In this document: piece by piece, positions 1 to 10,933 of the stretch
How positions within the stretch are numbered: the first letter of the stretch is position 1
Layout: each line of letters begins with the position of its first letter
Origin: Rhipidocladum racemiflorum
Lineage: Eukaryota; Streptophyta; Magnoliopsida; Poales; Poaceae
Direction of reading: 5' to 3'
DNA: 64,000 nt
NCBI GenBank assembly: GCA_036346355.1
Contig: CM070570.1
Location: 1,798,001 to 1,862,000, forward strand
Made by a program: the position numbers and the translations under genes
The notes under the pieces: generated by a model
The model's database searches: none
What the model was told of the DNA's origin: nothing
Seen by the model: only the letters and a program-made list of their open reading frames with translations

Positions 1-513
1 TATCATATTACAAAAAAATATTATATTTCCACCTTTTGTTGCATCTGAAATGCTCTAGCGCAATAACCCTAAGTATTAATGCATCTAAAGGTATTGTTTT
101 GTTTGATTTTTTCATCAGAGCTGATTGAAATTGGAAATTTTGGAATACTATACAAATTATCACTCGTATTTACAAATCTGGACAACATATTCGTATATTT
201 ATAGAAATCCCAGTCATACTCGGAATTTAAAAATTCGTTTATTCTTTTCTGAAACATGAAATACTGCTTGACATGTATTTGAAAAATCAAATTTTGGTTA
301 CTATAGTGCAATAACCCTAAGTATAGTCAACAATAACTCATGTTATGAATAGTTTAACTTATTGAGACAGGAATAACGACATTGCAACGCAGAGCCCTTC
401 TAGTGAACGAAATAACGGCAATAACATAACATTACAACATAGGAAATGCAGAAATAATGGCTTAAAGTCAACATGCCTTAGATTAAGGAAACAACAAGGG
501 CCCTTATGCTACA
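1..513. other. AT-rich intergenic DNA, no gene recognised
   Basis: No convincing reading frame, RNA gene or transposon terminus is seen. The longest open frame (69-311, minus) is AT-driven and resembles no family I know. The phrase 'caataaccctaagtat' occurs near 61 and again near 309, so the stretch between may be a small insertion, but no terminal inverted repeat is visible. Confidence 0.5.
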
Positions 514-825
514 CTACTGAGTGCACCGGTGATATTTCCCCTTGCGCAACCCATCGGTGCCTGCCGCCCTGGCCCTAGCCGCCCTCTCGCGCTTCCTCTC
601 ATGCTCGGCCTCCTGCTCGGCCGCTAGGGCCTGCCGTTCGGCCTCTCTCTGTGCACGCATTTCTTCGGCAGCCTTCATGCGCTTCTCCTCCTCCTCCTGC
701 TCACGCCACTGCTGGTGTACCATAGATCTGCGATGCGAGTACTCCCAATTCCGCAACGAAAGGTGTAAATATAATATTTTTCTGTAATATGCTAGTCCAT
801 ATATCAAATAGCAAATCTCATCCAT
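514..825 (-). CDS. Charged coiled-coil ORF fragment, unknown
   Basis: This minus-strand frame of 103 codons is not recognised. Its second half is a strongly charged Glu/Arg/Ala segment (EEEEKRMKAAEEMRAQREAE and onward) typical of a coiled coil. The N-terminal third lies in DNA that is part of a local direct repeat, so it is probably not ancestral coding sequence. It could be the tail of a transposon-encoded protein, since such Arg/Glu helices are common in plant DNA-transposon ORFs, or a decayed host exon. Nothing nearby supports expression. It is listed because the amino-acid bias is non-random, but it may not be a gene. Confidence 0.25.
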   Translation of the reverse strand: MDEICYLIYGLAYYRKILYLHLSLRNWEYSHRRSMVHQQWREQEEEEKRMKAAEEMRAQREAERQALAAEQEAEHERKRERAARARAAGTDGLRKGKYHRCTQ

Positions 826-1075
826 TCTTCCAAAAAATTACCGTCAAACACGATATCCTAAGAACCGCTGAAAAGGCATACGCGTTATAGTATGTTATAG
901 ACTATAATATTTAGGGTTGTTGCGCGATTACAATTTACATGCAAAGAAATGTGTAAATACAATATTTTTCCACAATATGGTGGTGCATATATCATAAAGC
1001 AAATCTGCCCCATTCTTCTGGAAAAATATATTCCGACACGATATTTTACGCGCTGTCGAAAAGACATGGTTTATA
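762..1075 (+). repeat. Diverged direct repeat, two ~120 bp copies
   Basis: The stretch at about 762-880 reappears at about 946-1070. Both contain 'gtgtaaata', then 'aatatttttc', 'catatatca', 'agcaaatct', 'cattcttc', 'acacgatat' and 'gaaaagacat' or 'gaaaaggcat' in the same order, offset by roughly 185 bp. Divergence is high (about 25-30% by eye), so the duplication is old. It may be the internal part of an unrecognised transposon. Confidence 0.6.
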
Positions 1076-1239
1076 TACTTTCTTCCGAAATCATTAAAAG
1101 GTCTTTATGTAAACTTAATTCATACAATTTAATTATTTTGTGCAACATCACATTTATTTCTGGATGTTACGAACCCTTATAGCTTAACACAAATTTAGAA
1201 ATTTATTTCGTTCAATTTGGAGCTTTAAAAATCAGTCCA

Positions 1240-1455
1240 CTTATCTGTAGCCCTTTCATTGAGCTATATTTAGCTCTGTCGCCCTTTCATTGAGCTATAT
1301 TTACTCTGTAGCCTAATGGTTGAGCTACATTTACTCTGTAGCTTAATGGTTGAGCTATATTTAAATGTCACCCTTTCATTGAGCTATAGAAGCTTCTGTC
1401 GCCCGTTCATTGAGCTACATTTAACTGTCGCCCAACCAACGAGCTACAGAGGTAT
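1240..1455 (+). repeat. Degenerate ~33 bp tandem array (GAGCTAYA / TGTAGC)
   Basis: About seven units share the pattern 'CTGTMGCCCTTTCATTGAGC' followed by 'TATATTTA', with variants such as 'CTAATGGTTGAGCTACA'. Units are roughly 30-35 bp long. Each contains GAGCTA and TGTAGC, so adjacent units can pair. Such arrays are typical of sub-terminal regions of plant DNA transposons, but no terminus was found. The array lies just upstream of the DUF3326 copy 1 promoter region and is absent from the equivalent position of copy 3. Confidence 0.7.
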
Positions 1456-1692
1456 ATTTCTGGAGAAAAAAAATTCGATGGTATATTTTTACAATTTTGA
1501 ATAAAAAATATATTATTAGAAGAAAAAATTCTCTAGTTTTGAGTGAAACTTGTTTGGAAGGCTGGCAGGTGAGGCTAGGAAGCAGAACTTAATGGGCCAG
1601 TCCACTGGGATTTTTACCAGGCCGACTCATGGCCTCAAACTGGCCCAACCTTATCCCCTTCGCTTCCCCGCCCTCGCTCGCTCCGGCAAACG

Positions 1693-4626
1693 ATGGCACT
1701 CCATCTCGTCCGTCCGTTCCTCCCCACCCGCCTCCGGTCGCCGCCGCGTCGGCGTGCTCGGGCCCATTACGTCTCCCCGTCCGCCGACGCGCTGGCCCCG
1801 TGCTTCAGGAGGCCCTACACGTCCGTCCTGGTTGTCCCCACCGGAGTCGGCGCCGCCGTCGGGGGCTTCGCCGGCGACGCCCTCCCGGTGGCGCGCGCCC
1901 TCGCCGCCGTCGCCGACTGCGTCATCTCCCACCCCAATGTAAGAGCACGACGCCCTTGCCAAAACTTAGGCATCTGCTTCACCTAGCATTTCTCCATTAC
2001 AATCTGGTCGGTCAAAGGCTGAAGCTTTCGCTTCGTGCGTAGGTGCTCAACGCTGCCATGCTGTACTGGCCGATGCCCAATACGCTTTACGTGGAGGGAT
2101 ACGCCCTTGACAGGTTCGCAGAAGGCTCTTGGGCTCTCCAACCCGTTCACCAAAACAAGGTGAGTGATGCATTGGCTCTGGAGATTACTCGCACACTCAG
2201 ACAAATAAGGGTGATGTAACTGTAAGCAGTGAATTATGATAAAATGATATTTTGATATATTGTAACTGATCCAACCTAGGTAGGCTTGGTGTTAGATTGT
2301 GGAATCGAGGAAGAGCTCCGACTCCGCCACTTGCAGGTCGCGGATGCTGCGAGGGCTTCGCTTGGCCTCCCTGTAGTTGAGTACATTGTCACAGATGCTC
2401 CTTTGGAGGTGCACATTCTGTTCTGAAAGTAGTAGTTGAAAATACAGTACAGTGCCTGGGTAATCTGTTGATATCCGTGGTTACTTTTTGAACTGCCCAT
2501 GTGTGGTGTGGTGTAGATCAAGACGTGGTTTGATCCGAAATGTGGGCAATCAATAGGGAGCATTGGAAACTCTGATTCTCTGTTAAGAGCGGTTGATGCA
2601 CTAGTGAACCAATCGGATGTGAATGCCGTGGCGGTTGTTGCGCGCTTTCCAGATGATGATCCAGAAGATTCAGATTGTTATCGACAAGGGAAGGTAATTC
2701 TTGTCTGCTCATGTAGTTGTTTCATTTAATTTAGGGAAATTTGGTTCTATAGCACTCAAAGATCGTCACTTTGGCAAAATACCACTCAACTTACATAGTA
2801 CACTTTAATACCACTCAAAGCTCTCATCCTTCACTTTTTTACCACTTCTTGACATTTCTACCCAACCTTTTCTTCTCCCACGTCATCTTCTCTCGCTCCG
2901 GCATCATCCCTCACTCCTCCACCACCGCTTTCTCCCCTCCCCTCCCCTCCCATTGGGGCCATCCCCTTCTCTCCGTCAAGAAATGGTAAAAAAGCAAAGG
3001 ATGAGAACTTTGAGTGGTATTAAAGTGTACCATGTAAGTTGATGATCTTTGAGTGCTATAGAACTAATTTTCCCTTTAATTTATCTGATAGGTTATTGGC
3101 CTTGTACGATCTGAGATTTTCATGTAGCATTATTGGACCTCCCTTACTGTCCTTTTGGTTTTTTTCTGTTTTGAAAGGTACTTTGAATTTACAAATGTAC
3201 AATTGGAATCATCTAAAATGTCTCTTACAAATTGCAAAGATGGGCACTTTTAGGTTCTCACATGAAGTCAGGCATAGATGTTAGCGCCTCTCTTTTAGAA
3301 AGATTTGAAAGTTCATGCCCCTTATTTCACTGGACATACATTTATATTGATGGATCTCATGGATTGATGTTGATTAAGGGAAATATTCTGATATTATCAA
3401 ATCTGGGGAGGCGTATGTTTCATTGCCAGCATTTCCAAGCAAGAATGATTTTTGTAAACTTCTCACCTTATATGTTCTTGACTGTTATATCAAATGCAGG
3501 GAGTTGATCTGTTGGCAGGAGTTGAGGCAATTATCAGTCATCTAATCGTGAAAGAATTCAAAATCCCTGCTGCCCATGCTCCTGCAGTGTTACCCCCACC
3601 ACTCAGCCCATCACTATGCCCAAGATCTGCTGCCGAAGAGGTCTCTATGCCCTTGTGCTGAATTACTTGTGCATAACTGAGTTAAATAGTTACCAGCAAT
3701 ATGCTTAATAATCACACAACAATGACATTGCATATTTCAGATTATTTTCATGGGTTCGGTTTCTGCTAGTTACAGGGTTTTCGTTGTATGTAGAGTATGA
3801 TGCCCTATGTCAATCTATACATTTTTTTTTACAAACCTGAGTCCTTATTGATTTTATCTGTTGTTTCTTTATTCATTATCATCGATCTTTTTCGAACAGA
3901 TTGGGTATACATTTCTACCCTGTGTGCTCGCTGGGTTAAGCAACGCCCCTCAGTATGTGATGCGGAGGCAAGGAACCTTAGTCAATGGTTGCATAGCGGC
4001 TAGTGATGTTGATAGCGTGGTTCTTCCAAAAGACGCTTGTGGAGGAGATGGTACTCTTGCATTTGCTCGAACTGCAAGAAAGAGCAAGGTGCTTATTAGT
4101 CATAAATTATCTATACACTTGGACTGCATGTGCAATATGTTACTGTTTAATATATATGAAACGTAGATTAATTGACTAACATGATGAGCTAATCACCGAA
4201 CCAAGTTTAAGCCCTTCTTTATAGTTAACTAGGTCGGCTAAATTAGGTACTTCTTTTTGCAGCCCTTAATCATTACTGTTCAGGAAAATGAAACGGTGCT
4301 TGATGATACCCCAGACAAGTTCAATATACAGGCGGTATGCGATATATCTCCAAAGTTATCCTTTCTCTTTCTGATTAATACTATTGCATCCAAGAAATCC
4401 ATAGCAACGTTGACCTTTTTCTCCCCAGCTGAATGTCCAGAACTACTGGGAAGCTATTGGAGTTGTCGCTGCTCACAAGGCAGGCGTCAATCCAAATGCT
4501 CTTAGAAGACGAGCAATTGATCATCTTAAGAGCCATCCACGATTGTGCTCCGCCCAATCGTCTGGTTCTAGGCCATCTGCCTATCCTGCAATGCAGGAGA
4601 ATGTATACGCACATCAACTCGTTTGA
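1693..4626 (+). CDS. DUF3326 protein, intact copy 1 (8 exons, 422 aa)
   Basis: Exons read 1693-1938, 2043-2159, 2280-2408, 2517-2693, 3500-3640, 3900-4088, 4263-4334 and 4429-4626. All introns are GT-AG and all junctions fall between codons (phase 0). The start is the ATG at 1693: it gives an Arg/Pro/Ser-rich N-terminus of about 40 residues that looks like a plastid transit peptide, followed directly by the conserved 'SVLVVPTGVGAAVGGFAGDA'. Further signatures are 'NAAMLYWPMPNTLYVEGYAL', 'VVEYIVTDAPLEIKTWFDPK', 'DACGGDGTLAFAR' and 'QENETVLDDTPDKF'. From memory these belong to DUF3326, a family shared by cyanobacteria and plants; its biochemical role is unknown to me. This is the only copy of three in the window with all exons in frame. 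Intron 4 carries a Mutator-type MITE. Confidence 0.92.
2734..3074. mobile_element. Mutator-type MITE in intron 4 of DUF3326 copy 1
   Basis: The 341 bp element has terminal inverted repeats starting 'GGGAAATTTGGTTCTATAGC' on the left, mirrored by 'GGGAAAATTAGTTCTATAGC' from the right end. It is flanked by an exact 9 bp direct repeat TTTAATTTA (2725-2733 and 3075-3083), the target-site length of Mutator-like elements. The same element at the same position is in copy 3 (62209-62549), so insertion preceded the duplication. It has no coding capacity. Confidence 0.9.
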
Positions 4627-5569
4627 CAAAATTAGCATTCAAGGTGCAATTGTAGAAAGCGGTTTTGGCAAATTGGAGGCTCCATATTTCGAAGTCACAA
4701 GTACATATTCCACAACAATAGTAGCATCTATACTGTTGTTGTTTCAGTGTGATCACCACGTGAGCAATTAGGCCGGTGACACGCTCTTCATGTCTCCAGT
4801 CTGACAATCGTATATATCATCATGTGTTGAGGGAAAATGCAGTACTTGTAATCAGTTTTTTTCGCAACAATTAATTGTTTGGATTGCTGAGGCAGACGCA
4901 GCGGTATGCTTCCCTTCCATTGGACACGCAAGTGGTATGGTTGATTTATCAAGCTTTCATGTCTTGATGTGTCACATGTCTGCTCTCAACTCATTGGCTA
5001 CCAATATGTTGTTGTCTCAGCATAATTTGAAACAAATGCAGACATCAACAGATTTTGTGGACGCAGCTAGCACACGGCGCGTGTCGCTCTAATCAGGTAT
5101 GAGGGTGAGTAGGTGCTGCTTTGCTTCCTTCTTCCAACTACCGATCAAACCGGAGCTTTACGTTTAACGTCTAGCTTATGGCCCGCTGTTTATGCTACTT
5201 TTTTGAAGTATTGTGTTGACATTTCGTGCATACTTGCCTGATTTGTACTTGATTTACAGGCAGATTTTGTGGCCGTATATACTAAGCGTTCGTTTCGTTG
5301 ATACCTTTTTTTTTGGGTAGTAAAAATATTTTCTTTACAAGATCTTGATGGGCTTTATCAACAGTAGTTTCTGTTTTTCCATAGTCATATGGTTTTAAAA
5401 AACCACCATCTTAATTTTTTGGATTCTAGAAGTTTCAAGCTAGTGAGATGGTTGCAACTTGCAGGTGGCAATCCTGGGTGAAATTCTTTAAACCCTTCTT
5501 GGAGCAGCGGGTGTCAGGATCGAGGGTGCATGTAAACCTAATTACTAGGCGTACTTTCTCACTGTTTGC
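4627..5569 (+). repeat. 3' flank of DUF3326 copy 1, shared with copy 2
   Basis: The sequence after the stop codon is collinear with 40990-41835 downstream of copy 2, for example 'gtgatcaccacgtgagcaat' in both, with indels. It will include the 3' UTR. No separate gene is seen. Copy 1 has extra DNA around 5241-5340 relative to copy 2. Confidence 0.75.
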
Positions 5570-5572
5570 TAA

Positions 5573-5993
5573 TGGGCTATTTTGTTGGCTGCATCTGGAG
5601 AGAATTGGCTCTGAGGATGCAACTGAGCTCTGTTTGGTTGGCTTCTCAGGCCACTAGGCCAGGCTCCCACGATGCAACGTGCCCCCCTGAGCCAGGCCCC
5701 GCAGAAACGAAAACTTTGGGCGTTTTCGGCGGGCCTGGCTCCGCACATGCAAGTCTCCGCTCTCCAGCCGCATCTGCTCGCGCGCAAGGGTTTCTCCAGC
5801 CTCCTCCGCTCGCACGGACTCGATCCCTCACGCCTCCGCTCGCACGCAAGGGTTTCTCCAGTAGACAAGCCGACGATCGACTGACACCAATTCAAGCCAC
5901 TTCTGCCGGGCAACAACTCAATAATGGGCAATAGATAGAAGCCTCTCGTACTCATACAGCCTGACTGAGTTGAGAAGGCAACCAAACAGCCTA
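5573..5993. mobile_element. MITE with 3 bp TAA target duplication, absent from copy 2 flank
   Basis: The 3' flank of copy 2 reads '...ggctaaaacactg' near 41830, whereas here 421 bp separate 'gctaa' from 'taaaacactg'. The inserted block is bounded by TAA (5570-5572 and 5994-5996) and by imperfect inverted ends TGGGCTATTTTGTTGGCTGC and TAGGCTGTTTGGTTGCCTTC. The 3 bp duplication suggests a PIF/Harbinger-type element. The interior is GC-rich and has a second inverted 'tttggttggc' motif, so it may be a nested element. The open frames across it are not genes. Confidence 0.7.
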
Positions 5994-5996
5994 TAA

Positions 5997-6590
5997 AACA
6001 CTGTTGCCATTTACATACTGCCCCTAGTTTGTAAACTAGTCCTATAAACAAACTAAGCACGGTTTCCTCATAGCACTTTGGTTGATGCAAGTGTCAGGGG
6101 TTCTCAGTCACTGCGTGCATTGCTAGAAAGCTTGTAAGCAGCTCGGCTTGGTCTAATATTGAAACTTGTCTATTTAAATTTCCCACGAAGATTAAAACGG
6201 TGTATTAATCTATGATTAAAGCAAGTTTATCTTCAACATTTGGCCAGGTAAAAACACCGAGATTTCAATCAAAATCACCGATATCTCGCCGAAACTTGTA
6301 TAGGCACGGTAATATTTTGAATTTTATAAAATCTTTTATCCAGCCAAGATCTAAGATTTTAAGTGATCCATAATTCAAAATCTCGACGAAATTTTCAAAA
6401 TCTCTCCCCATCGTTCGTTCCACACCTGAACGTACGTAAGGCTGAACCAACCGGCCGTTCTTGCTCTGACTTGCAGTCAAATCAGGAACCGTACGTACGA
6501 CGCGCATGGCCGGCCGGCCGGCACATGCACCGTATCGTTCCCAGCTCCCACTCCCCCAACAACTAGCTAGCTAGCCACCCACCCGGCATG
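5997..6590 (+). other. Intergenic DNA between DUF3326 copy 1 and R3 MYB
   Basis: Up to about 6318 this is the duplicated 3' flank also seen up to 42072. Beyond that lie AT-rich phrases and then the putative MYB promoter, with 'ctagctagctag' runs. No coding sequence is supported. Confidence 0.6.
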
Positions 6591-6593
6591 TTT

Positions 6594-6603
6594 CTATATA
6601 TAT
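6594..6603 (+). promoter_or_regulatory. Candidate TATA box of the R3 MYB gene
   Basis: TATATATATC lies about 155 bp upstream of the MYB start codon, after a CT/AC-rich stretch. The spacing would give a 5' leader of roughly 120 bases. It is a match by sequence and position only. Confidence 0.4.
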
Positions 6604-6755
6604 CTCAGATCGATGTGCAGATAGCTAGATACACGTGCCTGCGGCTGCGACTGCTCCCGGCCGCCGGTCACTGCAATTAAGCAAGCAGCTAGCTAGATAG
6701 CTCGTGTATGCACTAGCTAGATAGCTTGCGTTATACTAGCATCAGACTAATAACA

Positions 6756-7634
6756 ATGAGGGATCCACGACGCAGCGTGAGGCCGTGCAAGCAGACGAAG
6801 AAGCCGTCGTCACTGCAGCCGGCTAAGGCTACAGGTAAGGCAGTAAGGGTTGCTACAGGGACGACGTTGCTTGTACGGAGCTTCTCCGAGGAAGAGGAGG
6901 ACCTTCTCATCAAGCTGCACGCTTTACTCGGCAACCGGTACAAATTAAGAACGTCCCATGGTCTTATCTTGCTCGACTCAACTGCATCTTCTCTTTCTCC
7001 TCGATCATGTTAATCTTAGCTCAACCCTCCCATTTGATCTCTTCTTCTCTAGTAGTTAGGTACTTAAGTAGTGTACTTGTGGCTCACACCTTCACTTGTA
7101 AATATGTATATATCTACTTCACTGCTGGTTGAAACTGAAATTTGAAAGATTCTGTCTAGTACTATAACCGGACATGCATCGATCCTACATATTTATAGTC
7201 ATTCTGCTTGCCAAAAATAATTTATCCAGATTTTCGTTTGGGAGTCGAAAGCTCCAAACTCCTATCAGTTTGGACTTGCATAGTACTAAATGCACGATTC
7301 ATGCATCCACTTTCTTGATCGATCCTTGCTAATTAACATGGGTGTTCTTGATATATCCAGCTGGTCCCTCATTGCCGGGAGGCTGCCGGGAAGGACCGAG
7401 GAGGAGGTCAAGAACCACTGGAACTCGCACATGAGGGCGAAGCTCAAACGCATGGGTGTTGATCCCGACAACCATCGTGCGAAGACCCTACCCTTACCTG
7501 ATCATGAGCAGCGCCGACGTGCACGAAACGAATGCGAGGAACAGCATTCCGATCGGGACCGTTGTTCTTGCTCCAAGGATGACATCGCCGTCGGCGACTG
7601 TGCAGTCTCGGATGCAGGCAGCAGCAGCAGCTAG
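6756..7634 (+). CDS. R3-type MYB protein, bHLH-interacting (151 aa)
   Basis: Two exons, 6756-6937 and 7361-7634, join across a 423 bp GT-AG intron that splits an Arg codon inside the MYB repeat, a usual place in this class. Residues about 45-95 form one MYB R3 repeat: 'SEEEEDLLIKLHALLGNRWS', then 'AGRLPGRTEEEVKNHWNSHM'. The helix contains the bHLH-binding pattern [DE]Lx2[RK]x3Lx6Lx3R (D-L..K...L......L...R). There is no R2 repeat: the residues before it are basic and low-complexity. No EAR-type repressor motif is visible; the C-terminus is polar and ends in a Ser run. Single-repeat R3 MYBs of this kind (Arabidopsis CPC/TRY; rice genes called OsTCL from memory) compete with R2R3 MYBs for bHLH partners and usually repress trichome or anthocyanin programmes. 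Function here is inferred. The ATG at 6756 is chosen because the upstream in-frame extension has no ATG. Confidence 0.85.
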
Positions 7635-8147
7635 CAACCGATCGAGCTCGGCAGGAGCACCGGCTTGCTGGCTTGAACCTAGATCTTACCCTCTCTACGC
7701 CTTGCATCTACTTTGGAGAGGAGTGCAAGAAGCAGAGGGTTTGATCGATCAGTAATGTCGAACTCGAACCATTTGATAATTAATCCAGCAAGAACCTTGA
7801 GTTAGTACTTCATCATCAATCGATGGTTACTAGTGCATGGGTTTTTTTTTTTTTGAGGTGATCCATCGCTCATGGGATAACATATAACGCTAATATATAG
7901 TCTCGTGTGCTTGTATAAGAGTATGTACGTACTGACTATATGTGTGACAAATTTCGGTGTGTTCGAACCACCGCAGCCTTACATCAATTACAAAACAAAG
8001 TGAGGGAAAAACTTTTACCTCTTAAGGGGACATGCATCCTACTATCTTATCCACTGTCTATTTTGTTTTGAGATTCGTAGCATTCTGTGTCTTTCACTGT
8101 ACATGCACGGATCTCAAGGTAAAAGGAGATAAATTGGGTGGATAGGT
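7635..8147 (+). other. 3' region of the R3 MYB gene
   Basis: This likely contains the 3' UTR and intergenic DNA. There are poly-T runs near 7842 and no coding potential. No transposon ends are recognised. Confidence 0.5.
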
Positions 8148-8312
8148 AGGGGTGGGCATTCGGTTTTTTTGGTTTGATTTTTTTGGATTTAAATTATTTC
8201 GGTTTTTGAAATTTGAAAATCTAACCGAACCGAATTAGACTCTACAACCGAACCGAATTAACCGAAATAATTCGGTTCGGTTAATTCGGTAATTCGGTTA
8301 ACCGAATTTTCT
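8148..8312. repeat. AACCGAA/TTCGGTT-rich self-complementary repeat
   Basis: The segment begins 'ggggtgggcattcggttttt' and ends '...ggttaaccgaattttct', with many copies of TTCGGTT and its complement between. It can fold back on itself and resembles degenerate MITE-like repeats common in grasses. It abuts the 3' end of the LTR fragment that follows. Confidence 0.5.
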
Positions 8313-8319
8313 ATCAGTT

Positions 8320-9709
8320 CAAGCACTTGTATTGATATCATGCTTAAGGTAAAATGTTGGGAGCATCTGTGAATTTGGGGAAACTTTATAAAGACGATAA
8401 AAAACCATGGGGATTGTGAAAACTAGGACACAGTTGGCTCATTGCGGTGCTGCTATGACATGGATTCATCAAATGCTTAGCAACCTGCTTGGAAGGAAAA
8501 TAAAACAGCTAACAATTACCACTGTTCACATAAAAATGGTATGAGAATTCAATTTTTAAAAATGACATAATAATTCTGGGTATAACTACGAATTTAAAAT
8601 TGGGACCGAAATTATATTCATAACAATTAAGCTTGCAATAATTTAAATTCAAAATATAAATTTAAAAACTGGGATCAACGTGATCAAATAGGTGATTTGT
8701 CTAGCTCAGCGGGTAGCTGCTCAAAGTCGTTGCCCACGAATTCCTCGGACTCTCTGAAATCTATACGTGAAAAACAATCAAATTTAAATCAAATCTAAAT
8801 AAACTCAAATAAATACCAAACTAGCATGCATAAAACAGAAATTTAGGATTTTAGATGAATTTAGAAAGAAAAATAGAGCCAAACAGAGTTCGAACGGGCG
8901 AAAATGGGCTCTCAAAGTTTAAAAACAAATAAAGGAGAAAAATGGAATTTTTTATTTTTAGAATTATTTTTCTAAAGAAAAATACGAATTATTGCGCATC
9001 CTGATGTCAGCAACCGGATTTTTGGTTTTTGAATTATTTTTCAAAAGAAAACTCAATTTATGGCGCCATGCTTTCACTATAAATGGATTTTCATAAATTA
9101 ATTTGTAAACGGGAAAAATCTCGTTTGACTAAAGGGTGGGACTGCTCGGGTGGTGGACCGAGTCCACGGTGGACCGGGTCCACACATTCGGGGCGCGCGG
9201 GCCTGCACGGGCGCTCACGGGCAGTGAGCCAAGGCGGGGGAGGGGAAACGGTGGAGCTGAAGGCGACGACAGCGGGGCCGGAGATGGACGGGGGCGACCG
9301 AGCCGGGTCGGCACCAAAGGCGGGAGAGAGAGGTGGGGATGGTGGCCGGAGAGGGAGAAGGGAGCAGGGGACAGAGAAGGAGAGGATGCAGAGGAGAGGA
9401 TAGAGCAAGGGGGTATAAATAGGCTGGGGCGAGGAAGGTGGCGGCGGTACGCAACGGCCGGCAGGATAAGGGGCACTGGTTGGAGAGGATAAGGCGGCGC
9501 GGTCGGGTGCGAGCTCATCCGAGCGGAGAAAGGGGGAGCCGGCGCTAGAAAGAGGGAGGAGGCGAGCGACCATGGAGGAGAGAGAAAAGAGGGGAGGGAG
9601 GGAGGAAGAAGACTCGGATGGGCCGGGCTGAGCCAGTGAAAGAAGAAAAAGAGGTGCCAGGTGGGCCGGCGAGAGGGGGGAAATGAATTTTTTTTACACA
9701 GGTGTTACA
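8320..9709 (-). mobile_element. 5'-terminal fragment of a long gypsy-type LTR, inverted
   Basis: Read on the minus strand, it starts at 9709 with the terminus TGTAACACC and continues into phrases shared with the solo LTR at 59262-61374: 'cccgttcgaactctgtttgg', 'ctaaattcat', 'gtccgaggaattc' and 'tgatcccagttttt' in the same order. The 3' end of the LTR is missing. The GC-rich open frames at 9083-9573 are shadows of this LTR. The assignment to the gypsy class rests on LTR length and on the related element at 14988. Confidence 0.75.
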
Positions 9710-10385
9710 ATAAAGGAACAGCAAGGGGGCAAGTGCGGAGAAAAATGAAGAAGAAAAACAAGCTACAAGATGATAGCAAATTTGTAATGAATGACTGGTA
9801 GACAAAGAAGGGCATTTGAGCGAAGGTATGACCATGAGAAGACCATAGATAGCAATTAGTGAGTATAAGTGTTGGTCTCTCACGACAAAACAAAACAAAA
9901 CACACGTACTATTTAGTACTTAGTAATTTGGATTGTTATTCAACATGAGTGGCTTGGCCGTTCTGAAGCTAGATGGTACAAATAATTAATAAAACACTAA
10001 GTACTACGAAAAAAAGGCTAACCAATTAGGATAGTTGGTGTAAATCTCCATGTGAGCGAGGATCCATCACGGATTTCACTCTGCCAAGCCTGTAAATTTT
10101 TCTTGCCCTTACTTGCTGTTGCTGTTAGCATAACAGTTGTTGGGACTTGGGACGTACATGATAGTACAAAGGAATCGCGAATGATCGAAAAACGCCATGT
10201 GATCATTAACTCTTTAGTCGTACTACGTTGCTGTTGCTGCTACGGCATGATTGGAGGAGGAAGATCTAGGATCAAGCATATAATGCACGCTTCAGCTAGC
10301 AACATCGATATACCGTTCGATCATTTCGGGCACAGGAGAGGTCAGGAGCTAGCTAGCATCTTGATCTTGTACGAGAGGCGCCGTG
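9710..10385 (+). other. Region upstream of the BBI-like gene
   Basis: No gene is seen. This stretch should hold the BBI promoter, but no confident TATA box was identified. Confidence 0.45.
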
Positions 10386-10933
10386 ATGAAGAGAGGCATC
10401 GGCACCACCATCCTAGCCATCATGGCCCTTGAGGCCCTCCTCTTTGCCGGACTCTGCCTCGCCGCCGCCGACGACGTCCCCGGCGCCATCCGCCTCCCGA
10501 CCGATGGCGCCAAAGGTAAGTGATATACATACATGTACACGCGATAGCTAGAAAACGAATTTAAGCACCAAAATATGCTAAGTTTCTTGTCGCCTTTCTG
10601 GGACTGTACTGATCGAAACACGTGTTGATTGGTCATGTAGCAGCAGGTCCGACAGGAGAGGGGAGGCAGCAGGTAGGTGAGGGTCAGAAGCGGCCGTGGG
10701 ATTGCTGCGACGACCCGTCGTGCGTGGGTGGCGGGTGGCCGTCACCGAGCTCGCCGCCGATCTGCAACTGCTTCGACAGGGTTACGTCGTGCTCCAGCGC
10801 CTGCCAGAGGTGCATGGAGCTCTACACCTACGACCCGCCTCGCATGTACCGCTGCCTTGACCCATACGTTGGCAGCCCCGGCCCCAAGTGCAAGCAAGAC
10901 GACGGCCAAACTGCCAACGCCGGCAGCAACTAG
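10386..10933 (+). CDS. Bowman-Birk inhibitor-like secreted protein (140 aa)
   Basis: Two exons, 10386-10515 and 10641-10933, join over a GT-AG intron. Exon 1 encodes a signal peptide (MKRGIGTTILAIMALEALLF followed by AGLCLAAADD; likely cut after LAAA). Exon 2 encodes a Cys-rich domain with a Bowman-Birk pattern: 'WDCCDDPSC', 'PPICNCFDRVTSC', 'CQRCMELYTY' and 'YRCLD', about ten cysteines, consistent with a single monocot BBI head that keeps one reactive loop. Bowman-Birk proteins inhibit serine proteases. The loop before PPIC reads 'SPSSPPIC', which puts Pro where Lys/Arg normally occupies P1 (C-T-K/R-S-x-P-P-x-C), so trypsin inhibition is doubtful. The product is probably apoplastic or vacuolar. 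The start ATG is the one giving the signal peptide. A few bases of acceptor choice (cagcag) remain uncertain. Confidence 0.85.

Noticed and set aside
1550..2042. Alternative frames over DUF3326 exon 1
   Set aside because: Only the frame from 1693 continues the conserved family sequence across the splice site.
9083..9573. Overlapping GC-rich open frames on both strands
   Set aside because: They lie inside an inverted LTR fragment and have Pro/Ser or Gly/Arg bias with no domain; composition explains them.
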